Assembly: GCF_017921975.2 (NCBI RefSeq)
Contig: NZ_JAGEMO020000023.1
Coordinates: 1-64,000, forward strand
From: Hymenobacter terricola
Lineage (GTDB): Bacteria; Bacteroidota; Bacteroidia; Cytophagales; Hymenobacteraceae
DNA: 64,000 nt
Direction of reading: 5' to 3'
Shown: positions 31,033-39,538 of the stretch, in pieces
Layout of the letters: each line of letters begins with the position of its first letter
How positions within the stretch are numbered: position 1 is the stretch's first letter
Program-made: the position numbers and the translations under genes
Notes under the pieces: generated by a model
Told to the model about the DNA's origin: nothing
The model's database searches: none
Seen by the model: only the letters and a program-made list of their open reading frames with translations

Positions 31033-31062
31033 CAAAAACGGCCCGGATAAACATCCGGGCCG
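31033..31062 (-). terminator. Terminator downstream of the unknown gene
   Basis: CGGCCCGGAT pairs with ATCCGGGCCG around AAAC; on the minus strand it is followed by TTTTTG. Confidence 0.8.
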
Positions 31063-31089
31063 CTGCTGTTTGCTGCTGTTGGGGCCGGC

Positions 31090-32058
31090 TTAGGCCAGCG
31101 CCATTTCGACGCGCACGGCCTCCGGGCCGTCGTTCTGCACCTGGAGCACCTGGCCGGCAAGGCCCAGCTCGGCCGCCGGCACGGTCAGCTCGCTGGTGCC
31201 GGCCGTGAGCGTGGCGCGCAGCGTGAGCTTGTCGCCGGCCGCCACCACGCGGCCCACCAGCGCCACCTGCCCGGCCGTGGGCACCGCCAGGCGCAGGTGC
31301 AGCCGGGTGGTGGCCAGCAGCGCCGTGTCGAAGGTGATGCTGGCAACATCGCCGGGGCCCACGCTCACCTCGTGGCTTTCGGGGCTGCTGGCCGCCGGCC
31401 CGCCCAGCCGGAACAGAGCCAGCGTGGCCGCGTCCTCGGCAAAGAGCAGCTTGGCCGCCGCGCTCGCCTCCTGCCCGTAGCCGTAGGCCAGGTTCTGGGT
31501 GGTCACGTAATGGTCGGTGCCCTCCACATTGGTGCCCTTGGTCACCTCCTGGGTGGTGTTGGTCGTTGCGAGCTGCTCTACCAGCGTGCCCAGCGTAGCG
31601 AGCTGCGGGGCGGAGTAGCCCTTGGCCGCCAGCGGCGCCTTATCGCGGGTGGCCGAGGTGAAGGCCGTTTTCAGCAGCGTGCGCATCCGGTCGTGGTTGT
31701 CGCGGGCGGCCACGTAGGTACTGCGGCCGTACTGTTCGAGGCGGCCGGCATTGTGCGGAAAGGCCCGGCCTACGTAATAAAACACGCTTTGCACGGCCGT
31801 GCGGGCTTGTTCCATCACATCGGTCACCTCGGTGGTGTCTTCCATGAGCTCGCCGGTGCGCACGGTGTTGTCGGGGGTGGTGTCGGCCGCGTCGATGGCT
31901 GCCAGCCAGTCCGTCCCAAAGGCCGGGTCGAATTCCGGGTTGAAGGCCGCAAATGCCGCCTGGTGGGTGGTGTAGTGCGCGTGCATGGTGCGCATGTTTT
32001 GGCGCATCACGGCATCAGCCGTTGTGTAGTGCCGAAGCACTGCGGTAGCTCTTTTCAT
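31090..32058 (-). CDS. Conserved-type hypothetical protein, helical N-terminal half
   Basis: 322 residues from the ATG at 32058 (MKRATAVLRHYTTADAVMRQ). No signal peptide and no membrane segment. Residues 1-220 look helical, with repeated Thr/Ala-rich helices (TRTMHAHYTT-type, DNTVRTGELMEDTTEVTDV, QLATTNTTQEVTKGTN), and residues 235-322 look like a beta-sandwich (SHEVSVGPGDVASITFDT and LVGRVVAAGDKLTLRATL). I do not recognise a family with known function. It sits between two T9SS propeller genes but is not coupled to either. The 21-base repeat array (32138-32326) lies just upstream of its start. Confidence 0.6.
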   Translation of the reverse strand: MKRATAVLRHYTTADAVMRQNMRTMHAHYTTHQAAFAAFNPEFDPAFGTDWLAAIDAADTTPDNTVRTGELMEDTTEVTDVMEQARTAVQSVFYYVGRAFPHNAGRLEQYGRSTYVAARDNHDRMRTLLKTAFTSATRDKAPLAAKGYSAPQLATLGTLVEQLATTNTTQEVTKGTNVEGTDHYVTTQNLAYGYGQEASAAAKLLFAEDAATLALFRLGGPAASSPESHEVSVGPGDVASITFDTALLATTRLHLRLAVPTAGQVALVGRVVAAGDKLTLRATLTAGTSELTVPAAELGLAGQVLQVQNDGPEAVRVEMALA

Positions 32059-32105
32059 CTGCTTGAAAATGAATGGTGAAAATGGAAGCCGTAAGGTATC
32101 GGTTT

Positions 32106-32126
32106 GGAGCCGGTTCGCACCGCCAA
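32106..32126. repeat. Inverted copy of the 21-base repeat unit
   Basis: GGAGCCGGTTCG followed by CACCGCCAA is the reverse complement of the array unit that starts at 32159 (with few changes). Together with the first tandem units it can form a hairpin just upstream of the minus-strand gene. Confidence 0.7.
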
Positions 32127-32137
32127 GGAGCCGCTTC

Positions 32138-32326
32138 CCACCCATGCGAACCGGCTCCTTGGCGGTGTGAACTGGCTCCTTGCGGGTGCGAACCGGCTCC
32201 TAGGCCCTGGGAAGCGGCTTTTGGCCGGTGGCCCCCGGCTCCTCGCCCCTGAAAAAAAGCTTCTTGTTGGTGCAAATGCGCTCCTTGCCGGTGCGGACGG
32301 GCTTCGGAGTGCTGCGGCCGGGCTTC
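32138..32326. repeat. Degenerate 21-base tandem array, nine units
   Basis: Nine consecutive 21-base units with no gaps, boundaries at 32138, 32159, 32180, 32201, 32222, 32243, 32264, 32285 and 32306. The typical unit begins TTGCCGGTGC and ends GAACCGGCTCC; individual units vary at up to half the positions but always keep the length. Read on the minus strand the heptapeptides follow the pattern QGAGSHR. GC-rich. No gene is claimed for this array. Confidence 0.8.
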
Positions 32327-32333
32327 GGGCAAC

Positions 32334-32359
32334 AAAAAAGGCCCGCCGGGTGGGGCGGG
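32334..32359. repeat. 26-base direct repeat, left copy (terminator-like)
   Basis: Identical 26-base sequence to 32510-32535: six A's followed by GGCCCGCCGGGTGGGGCGGG. On the minus strand it reads as a GC stem followed by a T-run. Directly downstream of the tiny Fic-like remnant. Confidence 0.8.
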
Positions 32360-32361
32360 GA

Positions 32362-32475
32362 CTAGTGCTGTGCCGGGAGAAACTGTTGCAGCACCCGCTG
32401 CTCCTGTTCCGGGGCCAGGGAGCGCAGGGCGTCGAGGTCGGCTTTGAGGCGGTTGAGGGCGGCGAAGAGGGGCAT
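32362..32475 (-). pseudogene. Possible remnant of a Fic-family N-terminus (37 codons)
   Basis: From an ATG at 32475 the minus strand encodes MPLFAALNRLKADLDALRSL followed by APEQEQRVLQQFLPAQH and a stop. The pattern LxxLKAELDALRPLxPExExRVLQKF is what I recall at the start of Fic-family proteins, just before the WNYHSNxIEGN region; here it stops at that point. I therefore read it as a truncated remnant, but a genuine small protein is possible. It is enclosed by two copies of a 26-base terminator-like repeat. The match is from memory and should be tested. Confidence 0.4.
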
Positions 32476-32509
32476 GGGAAGGGGATAGGTGTGGTGCAAA
32501 AATGGGCAT

Positions 32510-32537
32510 AAAAAAGGCCCGCCGGGTGGGGCGGGCC
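32510..32537 (-). terminator. Terminator-like direct repeat, right copy
   Basis: GGCCCGCC at 32516-32523 pairs with GGCGGGCC at 32530-32537; on the minus strand it is followed by TTTTTT. It lies upstream of the 37-codon remnant, where a terminator has no obvious gene to serve, and repeats 32334-32359 exactly. Confidence 0.65.
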
Positions 32538-32605
32538 GGGCCGGGTATTTTGGGTGGGGTTTAGCCGCGCCGATGAAATGCCCTGCACGAGACTAGCACG
32601 GCACG

Positions 32606-32613
32606 TACCTTTG
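32606..32613 (+). promoter_or_regulatory. -7 promoter element TACCTTTG
   Basis: A perfect TAnnTTTG element 42 bases before the ATG of the second propeller gene. I see no clear -33 TTG. Confidence 0.5.
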
Positions 32614-32655
32614 AAAGCGGGTAGATTCCCGTTCCTTTTCTTTAATTCTTACCTA

Positions 32656-34320
32656 ATGAATCTTTCTACGCTGTTTCGCCCTCGGTGGCCGCACCTGTAC
32701 CTCCTGCTCCTGCTGGCGACCTTCTTTCTGGTGGAACCGGGGGCTCGCGCCCAAACCACTCCCGCCTGGACCAGCGTGCAGCGCAGCATCTCCAGCGGCA
32801 CGGGCAGTGGCAGCGGCGGGAGGCATATAGTGATAGGGGCCGATGGCAGCCAGTATGTAACCGGGGCTTACGCGGGCGGTAGTCTCACGCTGGGTACTGC
32901 AACGTTGGCGGGGGCAGGAGGACGGTACACGTTTCTGGCTAAGTACAGTGCCGCCGGCGCGTTGATTTGGAATAAAATTATCCCAGGTATATCAAGTAGC
33001 CATATCGCAGTAGATGCGGCCGGTAATGTTTACATGACGGGTTTTTTTACCACACCCATTGCCCTCGGCACTACCACGCTCACGCTTGCTGCAATCAATA
33101 ACTACGACTCCTACCTCGTGAAATACGACGCGCAAGGCGTGCAGCAGTGGGTGCGCCAGGGCAACGGCAATGGAATCAGTACTGGGGGCATTGCTATTGA
33201 TGGTGCGGGCAACGTCGTTATTGCCGGCGATACGGAGGGGGCGGTATCCTTCGGCGGGCCGCCAACTCCCGTTGGTGGACCCAGACCCGATATATTTTAC
33301 TGCAAGCTGTCCCCCGCAGGGGCCGTGCTACAGGCTAAACTGGTCACGACGGGCAGCTTTATAATTGTTAATTCCCTGGCGCTGGACACCGCAGGCAATG
33401 CCTTTATTGCCGCCGAGCTCAATGGCACTGCTACGTTTGGCACCACCACCGTTGTCGGCACCGGAAGTACGGATATCCTGTTGTGCAAGCTGGATGCCGC
33501 CGGCAACTTCGTTTGGGCTCGGCGAGATGGTGGGACGGGTACTAACGGTGTTTACAGCTCTGCGTTGAGTGTGGCCGTGGATGCTGGCGGGAACCCCGTG
33601 GTGGCGGGGGCGTACGGTACCTCCACGAACTCTCAGCCATATGTAGCGCTCTACACCACCCAGGGTACCCAGGTTTGGGCGCGGCAGGTGACCAACGGCA
33701 CAATGTATAGCGCTGCCAACAGCGTGGCCTACGATGGCCGTGGCGGCTACTTGGTAACGGGAATGTTTGAGAACTCGGCTCTTTTTGGCACCATTCCGCT
33801 CACCGCCGCCGGCCGCCACCTGTTTGTGGCCCGATACGACAGCCAGGGCAATGCGGTATGGGCCGACCAGGCCGCTGGTACCAGCAGTACGGACACGTCT
33901 ACTGGCAACTTCATTGTAGCTGATGCCAGCGGCAATGGCTTCGTCGTTGGCAGTGCCACGGGCAACGCCGCTTTTGGCGCGCTGGCTACTACCCCCGGCA
34001 CTTCTACTGCCAGTAGCGACATCGTCATCGCAAAGTTTACGGTTGGCAATGTGCTCACGCCTACCCGCCCGACCGTGCCCGCTGCCGTGCTCGCCTGCTA
34101 CCCCAACCCGGCCAGTGGCCATACTACGCTGCTACTACCGGCGGGCGGCGGCCAGTTGGTGGTCCTCGATGCGCTGGGTCGCTCTGTGCAGCAGCAAGCA
34201 TTGCCAGCCACGGCGGGCGAATATGCCGTCTCATTGGCCGGCCTCACGCCCGGCCTTTATCAGTTGCTTACTATGCTCGGTAACGGCCAAACGGCCCGCA
34301 TCCAACTGGGCGTGCAGTAA
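32656..34320 (+). CDS. T9SS-sorted secreted beta-propeller (SBBP-repeat) protein
   Basis: 554 residues from the ATG at 32656 (signal peptide ending LVEPGARAQ). Repeats of the DAAGNVYMTGFF, DGAGNVVIAGDT, DTAGNAFIAAEL, DAGGNPVVAGAY and DASGNGFVVGSA type indicate SBBP propeller blades. The C-terminal domain (AVLACYPNPASGHTTLLLP ... GLTPGLYQLLTM) is a type-A T9SS sorting signal. Same architecture as the protein at 29114-30754, but with lower repeat number and different codon usage, and less GC-rich than the latter in the first half. Likely a surface protein; binding partner unknown. Confidence 0.9.
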   Translation: MNLSTLFRPRWPHLYLLLLLATFFLVEPGARAQTTPAWTSVQRSISSGTGSGSGGRHIVIGADGSQYVTGAYAGGSLTLGTATLAGAGGRYTFLAKYSAAGALIWNKIIPGISSSHIAVDAAGNVYMTGFFTTPIALGTTTLTLAAINNYDSYLVKYDAQGVQQWVRQGNGNGISTGGIAIDGAGNVVIAGDTEGAVSFGGPPTPVGGPRPDIFYCKLSPAGAVLQAKLVTTGSFIIVNSLALDTAGNAFIAAELNGTATFGTTTVVGTGSTDILLCKLDAAGNFVWARRDGGTGTNGVYSSALSVAVDAGGNPVVAGAYGTSTNSQPYVALYTTQGTQVWARQVTNGTMYSAANSVAYDGRGGYLVTGMFENSALFGTIPLTAAGRHLFVARYDSQGNAVWADQAAGTSSTDTSTGNFIVADASGNGFVVGSATGNAAFGALATTPGTSTASSDIVIAKFTVGNVLTPTRPTVPAAVLACYPNPASGHTTLLLPAGGGQLVVLDALGRSVQQQALPATAGEYAVSLAGLTPGLYQLLTMLGNGQTARIQLGVQ

Positions 34321-34331
34321 GCCGATTATTT

Positions 34332-34375
34332 AAAAAGGCCACGGCCCGAATGCAAATCCGGGCCGTGGCCTTTTT
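34332..34375. terminator. Bidirectional terminator between convergent genes
   Basis: AAAAAGGCCACGGCCCG pairs with CGGGCCGTGGCCTTTTT; A-run on the left and T-run on the right serve both strands. It separates the T9SS propeller gene and the methylmalonyl-CoA mutase gene. Confidence 0.9.
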
Positions 34376-34383
34376 AATGGTTC

Positions 34384-36561
34384 TTACTCCCCCAGCTTCG
34401 CCAGAATCTCCAGCGCGGCCGTGGCGATGACCGTGCCCGGGCCGTACACGCCGGCCACGCCGGCATCGTAGAGGAATTGGTAGTCCTGGGCCGGAATCAC
34501 GCCGCCGGCAATCACCAGAATGTCTTCGCGGCCCAGTTGCTTGAGTTCCTTGAGGAGCTGGGGGAGCAGGGTTTTGTGGCCGGCCGCTAGGCTGCTCACG
34601 CCCACGACGTGCACGTCGTTGTCGGCGGCCTGGCGGGCTACTTCGGCGGGGGTTTGGAAGAGGGGGGCAATGTCGACGTCGAAGCCCACATCGGCGAAGC
34701 TGGTGGCGATGATTTTGGCGCCGCGGTCGTGGCCGTCCTGGCCCATTTTGGCCACCAGCATGCGGGGGCGGCGGCCTTCGCGGGCGGCAAAATCCTCGGC
34801 AGCGGCGCGGGCCTGCTCGAAAGCCACGTTGTGGCTCATCTCCTGCGAGTACACGCCCGACACGGTGCGCGTGGTGGCCTGGTGCCGGCCGAACTGGGCT
34901 TCGAGGGCGTCGGAGATTTCGCCCAGGGTGGCGCGGGCACGGGCGGCGGTGATGGCCAGGGCCAGGAGGTTGGTTTCTGGTTTCTCGTTGTTGGTTGCTG
35001 GTGGCTGGTTGGCGGCCAGGTCATCAATACGAACTCCGGCGGCCTCCGTGAGGGCGGCCAGGGCCACTTTCACGGCCACGGTATCCCGGGTGGCGCGGAT
35101 GGTTTTGAGGCGGGCAATCTGGCTTTCGCGCACCGCGTCGTTGTCGATGTCGAGCACTTCGACCTCCGTTTTCTCGGTGGTCTGGTACTTGTTCACACCC
35201 ACGATGATTTCCTTGCCCGAGTCGATGCGGGCCTGTTTGCGGGCCGCCGCTTCCTCAATGCGCAGCTTGGGCAGGCCGGTTTCGATGGCCTTGGCCATGC
35301 CGCCCAGCTCTTCTACTTCCTGAATGAGGGCCCAGGCCTTGTCGGCCAGCTCGTGGGTGAGGGTTTCGACGTAGTAGCTGCCGCCCCAGGGGTCCACCAC
35401 TTTGGTCACGTCGGTTTCGAGCTGGAGGTAAAGCTGGGTGTTGCGGGCAATGCGGGCCGAGAAATCGGTGGGCAGGGCAATGGCCTCGTCGAGGGCGTTG
35501 GTGTGCAGGCTCTGAGTGCCGCCGAGCACGGCCGCGAGGGCCTCGATGGCAGTGCGGGCCACGTTATTGTACGGGTCCTGCTCGGTGAGGGAGTAGCCCG
35601 AGGTCTGGCAGTGCGTGCGCAGGGCCAGGCTTTTGGGGTTGGTGGGGTTAAACTGCCGCATGAGCTTGGCCCAGAGCAGGCGGCCGGCGCGCAGCTTGGC
35701 AATCTCCATGAAGTGGTTCATGCCGATGGCCCAGAAGAAGGACAGGCGCGGGGCGAATTCGTCAATCTTCATCCCGGCGGCCAGGCCGGCGCGCACGTAT
35801 TCCAGGCCGTCGGCCAGGGTGTAGGCCAGCTCCAAATCGGCCGTGGCGCCGGCTTCCTGCATGTGGTAGCCCGAGATGGAAATGCTGTTGAACTTGGGCA
35901 TCTTCGCCGCCGTGTAGCTGAAGATATCGGCGATGATGCGCATGCTCGGCGCGGGCGGGTAGATGTAGGTGTTCCGCACCATGAATTCCTTCAGAATATC
36001 GTTCTGGATGGTGCCGGCCAGCTTCTCCGGGGGCACGCCCTGCTCCTCGGCTGCCACAATGTAGAAGGCCAGCACCGGCAGCACGGCCCCGTTCATGGTC
36101 ATCGACACCGACATCTCGCCCAGCGGAATCTGGTCAAACAGAATTTTCATGTCCTCCACCGAGTCGATGGCCACGCCGGCCTTGCCCACGTCGCCCTGCA
36201 CGCGGGGGTGGTCCGAGTCGTAGCCCCGGTGGGTGGCCAGGTCGAAGGCCACGCTCAGCCCTTTCTGCCCGCCAGCCAGGTTGCGGCGGTAGAAGGCGTT
36301 CGACGCTTCGGCCGTGGAGAAGCCCGCGTACTGCCGGATGGTCCACGGGTTCTGCACGTACATGCTGGCGTACGGCCCGCGCAGGTACGGCGCCTGCCCC
36401 GCCCCAAAGCCCAGGTGGTCGAGCCCGGCAATGTCGGCCGGCGTGTACACCGGCTTGATGGGAATGCCTTCGGGCGTGAGCGTAGCAGCCGTTTCGGGCG
36501 CGGCCGAGGCGGCGGGCGCGGGCGCCGCGTTGTAGGAGATAGTGGAGAAGTCGGGCTTCAT
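34384..36561 (-). CDS. mutB: Methylmalonyl-CoA mutase, large (catalytic) subunit
   Basis: 725 residues from the ATG at 36561 (MKPDFSTISYNAAPAPA). It interconverts methylmalonyl-CoA and succinyl-CoA with adenosylcobalamin. The TIM-barrel half has RGPYASMYVQNPWTIRQYAG, YRRNLAGGQKGLSVAFDLATHRGYDSDHPRV split across this region, and NAISISGYHMQEAGA-like (NSISISGYHMQEAGA). The B12-binding domain has GQDGHDRGAKII near residue 605. The linker between the halves carries an extra stretch (NQPPATNNEKPETN) that looks like a translated repeat (see findings). The N-terminal in-frame extension to 36618 lies in repeat B copy 5 and is not used. Confidence 0.96.
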   Translation of the reverse strand: MKPDFSTISYNAAPAPAASAAPETAATLTPEGIPIKPVYTPADIAGLDHLGFGAGQAPYLRGPYASMYVQNPWTIRQYAGFSTAEASNAFYRRNLAGGQKGLSVAFDLATHRGYDSDHPRVQGDVGKAGVAIDSVEDMKILFDQIPLGEMSVSMTMNGAVLPVLAFYIVAAEEQGVPPEKLAGTIQNDILKEFMVRNTYIYPPAPSMRIIADIFSYTAAKMPKFNSISISGYHMQEAGATADLELAYTLADGLEYVRAGLAAGMKIDEFAPRLSFFWAIGMNHFMEIAKLRAGRLLWAKLMRQFNPTNPKSLALRTHCQTSGYSLTEQDPYNNVARTAIEALAAVLGGTQSLHTNALDEAIALPTDFSARIARNTQLYLQLETDVTKVVDPWGGSYYVETLTHELADKAWALIQEVEELGGMAKAIETGLPKLRIEEAAARKQARIDSGKEIIVGVNKYQTTEKTEVEVLDIDNDAVRESQIARLKTIRATRDTVAVKVALAALTEAAGVRIDDLAANQPPATNNEKPETNLLALAITAARARATLGEISDALEAQFGRHQATTRTVSGVYSQEMSHNVAFEQARAAAEDFAAREGRRPRMLVAKMGQDGHDRGAKIIATSFADVGFDVDIAPLFQTPAEVARQAADNDVHVVGVSSLAAGHKTLLPQLLKELKQLGREDILVIAGGVIPAQDYQFLYDAGVAGVYGPGTVIATAALEILAKLGE

Positions 36562-36576
36562 GGGTGGGACAAATAA

Positions 36577-36680
36577 GAACGTCATGCTGAGCGCAGCCGA
36601 AGCATCTCTACCGCGCAACTAATCAGTACCAATTGGATTACTACTGCGGTAAAGATGCTTCGGCTGCGCTCCGCATGACG
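36577..36680. repeat. Long palindromic repeat, family B, copy 5
   Basis: Arms GAACGTCATGCTGAGCGCAG...GAAGCATCTC and GATGCTTCGGCTGCGCTCCG...CATGACG. It lies between mutA and mutB on the same strand and fills most of the 143-base gap. Confidence 0.85.
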
Positions 36681-36704
36681 GGCTGGGTTTGAGTATTTGA
36701 TGTG

Positions 36705-38486
36705 CTACCGGCCTTGCAAACGCGCCAGCACTTCCTCGGTGGTGTAGCCCTGCACCTTCATTTCGTGGAAGCCGAACACGCGCACCGCCTCGTGCATGGT
36801 GGCCATGTCGGACGTGAGCAGGGCGGGCGGGATAAAGAGCTGCTTCTCGTTCGGAATCTGGTAAATGAAGCGGGTAAACCGTTGGAACTGCTCGGGCGTG
36901 GCGTACATCAGCGTGGCTTCCTCGGGCGACGAGTACAGCAGCGACAAGGTGCCCGGCGGGTGGCTGGCCGCCATCTCAGGCCGCTCGTGGGCCTGCAGCG
37001 TTTGCAGAAACGACTCCAGGATAATCTGGTTGGTGTTGCTGCCCAGCAGCACCACGGCGGCGCGCTTGCTCTTCTTTTCCCGCCGCTCGAAGTGCAGGGC
37101 CGTGGCCAGGCGCAACACCTCGGTGGGGTAGGCCGCGCGCGTCACATCGAATGCCGCCGAGCGCAACAGCTTCTTGGGATGGAAGCTGAACTGCTCCTGG
37201 CGGTCCTGGAAGCGGTTGGTGCCCACTATCACCTGCTGGCCGCTGGCAATGCGCCGGAACGTGTCCGCCGCCACGGCCTTGATTTCTTCCAGCAGCTGGC
37301 CGCGCACCGCCGGCAGCCCGCCCGCCGCTTCCAGGCGCTGAAACAGCATCCAGGCTTCCTGGGCCAGCTGGTCGGTGAGGGTTTCGATGAAATAGGAGCC
37401 GGCGGCGGGGTCCTGCACCCGGCCCAGGCCGGCTTCCTCGCGCAGCAGCACCGCAAGGTTGCGCGCCAGCCGGGCCGAAAAATCGTTGGCCTCGGCAAAC
37501 AGGCTGTCAAAGGGCGCCACGGACAGTGAATCGGCCCCGCCCAGCACCGCGCTCATGGCCTCGGTGGTGTGGCGCAGCAGGTTGGTGTGCGGGTCGAGCG
37601 TGGTTTGGGTCCAGGAAGCCGTGGTCGCGTGAATGCGCAGGTTCGCGTTCAGCGCGGCGGGCAGGCCGAAGCCGTGCAGCAGCGTGGCCCACAGCCGCCG
37701 CAGGGCCCGCAGCTTGGCCATTTCGGGGAAGTAGCTGGGCGCGATGGCCAGGTGCAGGTGCATGGTGGCCGCCACCTGCGCCGCGCTGATTTCCTCGTTG
37801 GGCAGCTCGGCCAGCAGGGCGGCGGCCGTGTTCAGGCTGAAGGCAATTTGCTGGGTGGCCGTGGCCCCGCGGTTGCCGAAGAACGCGCCGTTCACGGCCA
37901 GCGCCCGGAAATCGGGCATGCCGGTGGTCAGGCTCACGCAGCGGCGCAGGGCCGTGCGGTAGTCGGCCAGCTCGGCCCCCTCGGGCACCGGGCCAGGGGC
38001 AAAGCGCAGAAACCCCCGCAGCGCCACCCCGGGCGCGGCTTCTATTAGCTGGCTGAGCAGTATTTCCGGCTTATTGGCCACGGTGTAGCCCAGGAAGGTG
38101 CGCGCCAGCGGCAGCTGCTCGGCCAAGTAATGCACGTCGAAGGCCGCAGCGTCGGCCAGCCGGAAGTGAATGCCATCGGCGCCGTTGGCCAGGGCCGCCG
38201 CGGCCTGGTCAATTTCGGCCCGGCCATCGCCCGAGGGCACGCTGAGCGCGGGCACGTTCAGCCAGGGCGCCGGCGGGTGGGGCAGGGGCGCGGGCGGGCC
38301 ACCCAGCGCCGCCAGGGCCTCGCGGTGGTAGAAGGGTTCCAGGGCAAAGCCGTCGGGCAGGGGCCAGCGCAGCGTGGCGGGGTCCTGGCCCTTGAGGTCG
38401 CGGGCCAGGCGGGCCTGCCACTCGGCCGTGGTCACGGCCGGAAACTCAGCGAAGGAAACGGGCGTGGCGGCCGGGGTGTCAGACAT
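36705..38486 (-). CDS. mutA: Methylmalonyl-CoA mutase, small subunit
   Basis: 593 residues from the ATG at 38486 (MSDTPAATPVSFAEFPAVTT); an ATG five codons earlier is possible. Homologous to MutB in its barrel half (for example LDPHTNLLRHTTEAMSAVLG and VQDPAAGSYFIETLTD), but with changed catalytic segments and a degenerate cobalamin-binding half (no DxHxxG), as expected for the small subunit. Encoded upstream of mutB on the same strand; together they form the heterodimeric enzyme. Family B copy 5 separates the two genes. Confidence 0.92.
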   Translation of the reverse strand: MSDTPAATPVSFAEFPAVTTAEWQARLARDLKGQDPATLRWPLPDGFALEPFYHREALAALGGPPAPLPHPPAPWLNVPALSVPSGDGRAEIDQAAAALANGADGIHFRLADAAAFDVHYLAEQLPLARTFLGYTVANKPEILLSQLIEAAPGVALRGFLRFAPGPVPEGAELADYRTALRRCVSLTTGMPDFRALAVNGAFFGNRGATATQQIAFSLNTAAALLAELPNEEISAAQVAATMHLHLAIAPSYFPEMAKLRALRRLWATLLHGFGLPAALNANLRIHATTASWTQTTLDPHTNLLRHTTEAMSAVLGGADSLSVAPFDSLFAEANDFSARLARNLAVLLREEAGLGRVQDPAAGSYFIETLTDQLAQEAWMLFQRLEAAGGLPAVRGQLLEEIKAVAADTFRRIASGQQVIVGTNRFQDRQEQFSFHPKKLLRSAAFDVTRAAYPTEVLRLATALHFERREKKSKRAAVVLLGSNTNQIILESFLQTLQAHERPEMAASHPPGTLSLLYSSPEEATLMYATPEQFQRFTRFIYQIPNEKQLFIPPALLTSDMATMHEAVRVFGFHEMKVQGYTTEEVLARLQGR

Positions 38487-38604
38487 AATAAAGAGGCTCA
38501 ACCGGAAAAAGACTGCTTAAACCGAAACAGGCCGAAAGATACCGCCCCAGCCCCAAAGCCAGTGCCCAACCGGGTGCAGCGGTCCATAGGAGATACTCGC
38601 ATCG

Positions 38605-38612
38605 TAGCTTTG
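38605..38612 (+). promoter_or_regulatory. -7 promoter element TAGCTTTG
   Basis: A perfect TAnnTTTG element 50 bases before the start at 38663. No clear -33 TTG. Confidence 0.5.
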
Positions 38613-38662
38613 CGGAAGCTTAAGGCCGGCCCGTAAGCAGGCCGCTCACTTTACTCGTTTTC

Positions 38663-39430
38663 ATGCTGCAACAATCTTTTCGCGCCGCCTTTGCGCCGCT
38701 CTTGTTTGCTTTGGCGCTATCTCCTGGCTGCCAGCGCGCCGCTTACGTGCCCAAGGCGCACTTTGCGCCCGTCACCAGCCAGCCGGTGAGCAAAACCCAG
38801 GCCGAGGACCCCGCCATCGCGGCGCTCATCGCCCCGTACCACGACAAGGTGACCGCGCAGATGACCGAAGTGCTGGGCACGGCCCCCACGGCCCTCGTCA
38901 AAAGCCCCGGCGAGTCGCCGCTGTCCAATTTCGTGGCCGACTTGCAGCGCCAGCGCGCCAGCAAAGAGCTGGGCGAGCCCATTCCGCTGGGCGTGATGAC
39001 CAACGGCGGCCTGCGGGCCGGCTTTGCGGCCGGCCCCGTCACCCTGGGCTCGGTGTTTGAGCTGATGCCTTTTGAGAACGAGCTGGTGGTGCTGGACGCG
39101 CCCGGCCCGGTGGTGCAGCAGCTATTCGACTACGCTGCCCACGTCAAGATGGCCGTGTCCGGGGCTACCTACACCGTCACGTTCGACGGCATGCCCAAGG
39201 ACATTCGCATCGGTGACCAGCTATTTGATGTGAACCAAAACCGGACCTGGCCCATTGCTATTTCCGACTACCTGGCCACGGGTGGCGACAACATGACGTT
39301 CTTCAAAGCCCTCACGCCGCGCCACACCAACATCCTGCTGCGCACCGCCATCGCCGACCACATCCGCGCCCTCACCAAAGCCGGCCAGCCCGTCACGGCC
39401 AAAGTCGAAGGCCGGGTAAAGGCCAATTAA
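38663..39430 (+). CDS. 5'-nucleotidase C-terminal-domain protein (lipoprotein)
   Basis: 255 residues. A signal with a possible lipobox (LALSPGC, Cys about residue 23) and one domain resembling the C-terminal substrate-binding domain of UshA-type 5'-nucleotidases: ESPLSNFVADLQRQ, TNGGLRAGFAAGPVTLGSV, MPFENELVVLD and ATGGDNMTFFKA. The metallophosphatase half is missing from this polypeptide and is encoded by the next gene, 108 bases downstream, so the enzyme appears split. Substrate unknown. The C-terminal domain comes first in the gene order, the reverse of the fused protein. Confidence 0.85.
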   Translation: MLQQSFRAAFAPLLFALALSPGCQRAAYVPKAHFAPVTSQPVSKTQAEDPAIAALIAPYHDKVTAQMTEVLGTAPTALVKSPGESPLSNFVADLQRQRASKELGEPIPLGVMTNGGLRAGFAAGPVTLGSVFELMPFENELVVLDAPGPVVQQLFDYAAHVKMAVSGATYTVTFDGMPKDIRIGDQLFDVNQNRTWPIAISDYLATGGDNMTFFKALTPRHTNILLRTAIADHIRALTKAGQPVTAKVEGRVKAN

Positions 39431-39536
39431 CAGTTATCAGTTAACAGTGAGCAGTTATTTATAGTCGTTCGCTCCCGTTAGTTGCTCACTGTTGCCCTTT
39501 TTCGATAACTGTTCACTGCCAACTGCTAACTGAATT
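39429..39536. repeat. Imperfect inverted repeat of the AACAGTTATCAGTTAACAG type
   Basis: AACAGTTATCAGTTAACAGT and GTGAGCAGTTAT on the left are partly complementary to TTGCTCACTGTT and ATAACTGTTCACTG on the right. This is a common dispersed intergenic repeat type in Bacteroidota. It fills the gap between the two halves of the 5'-nucleotidase. Confidence 0.7.
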
Positions 39537-39538
39537 TT

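Noticed and set aside
34609..36576. Long open frame opposite mutB
   Set aside because: Shadow of the mutase; no domain.
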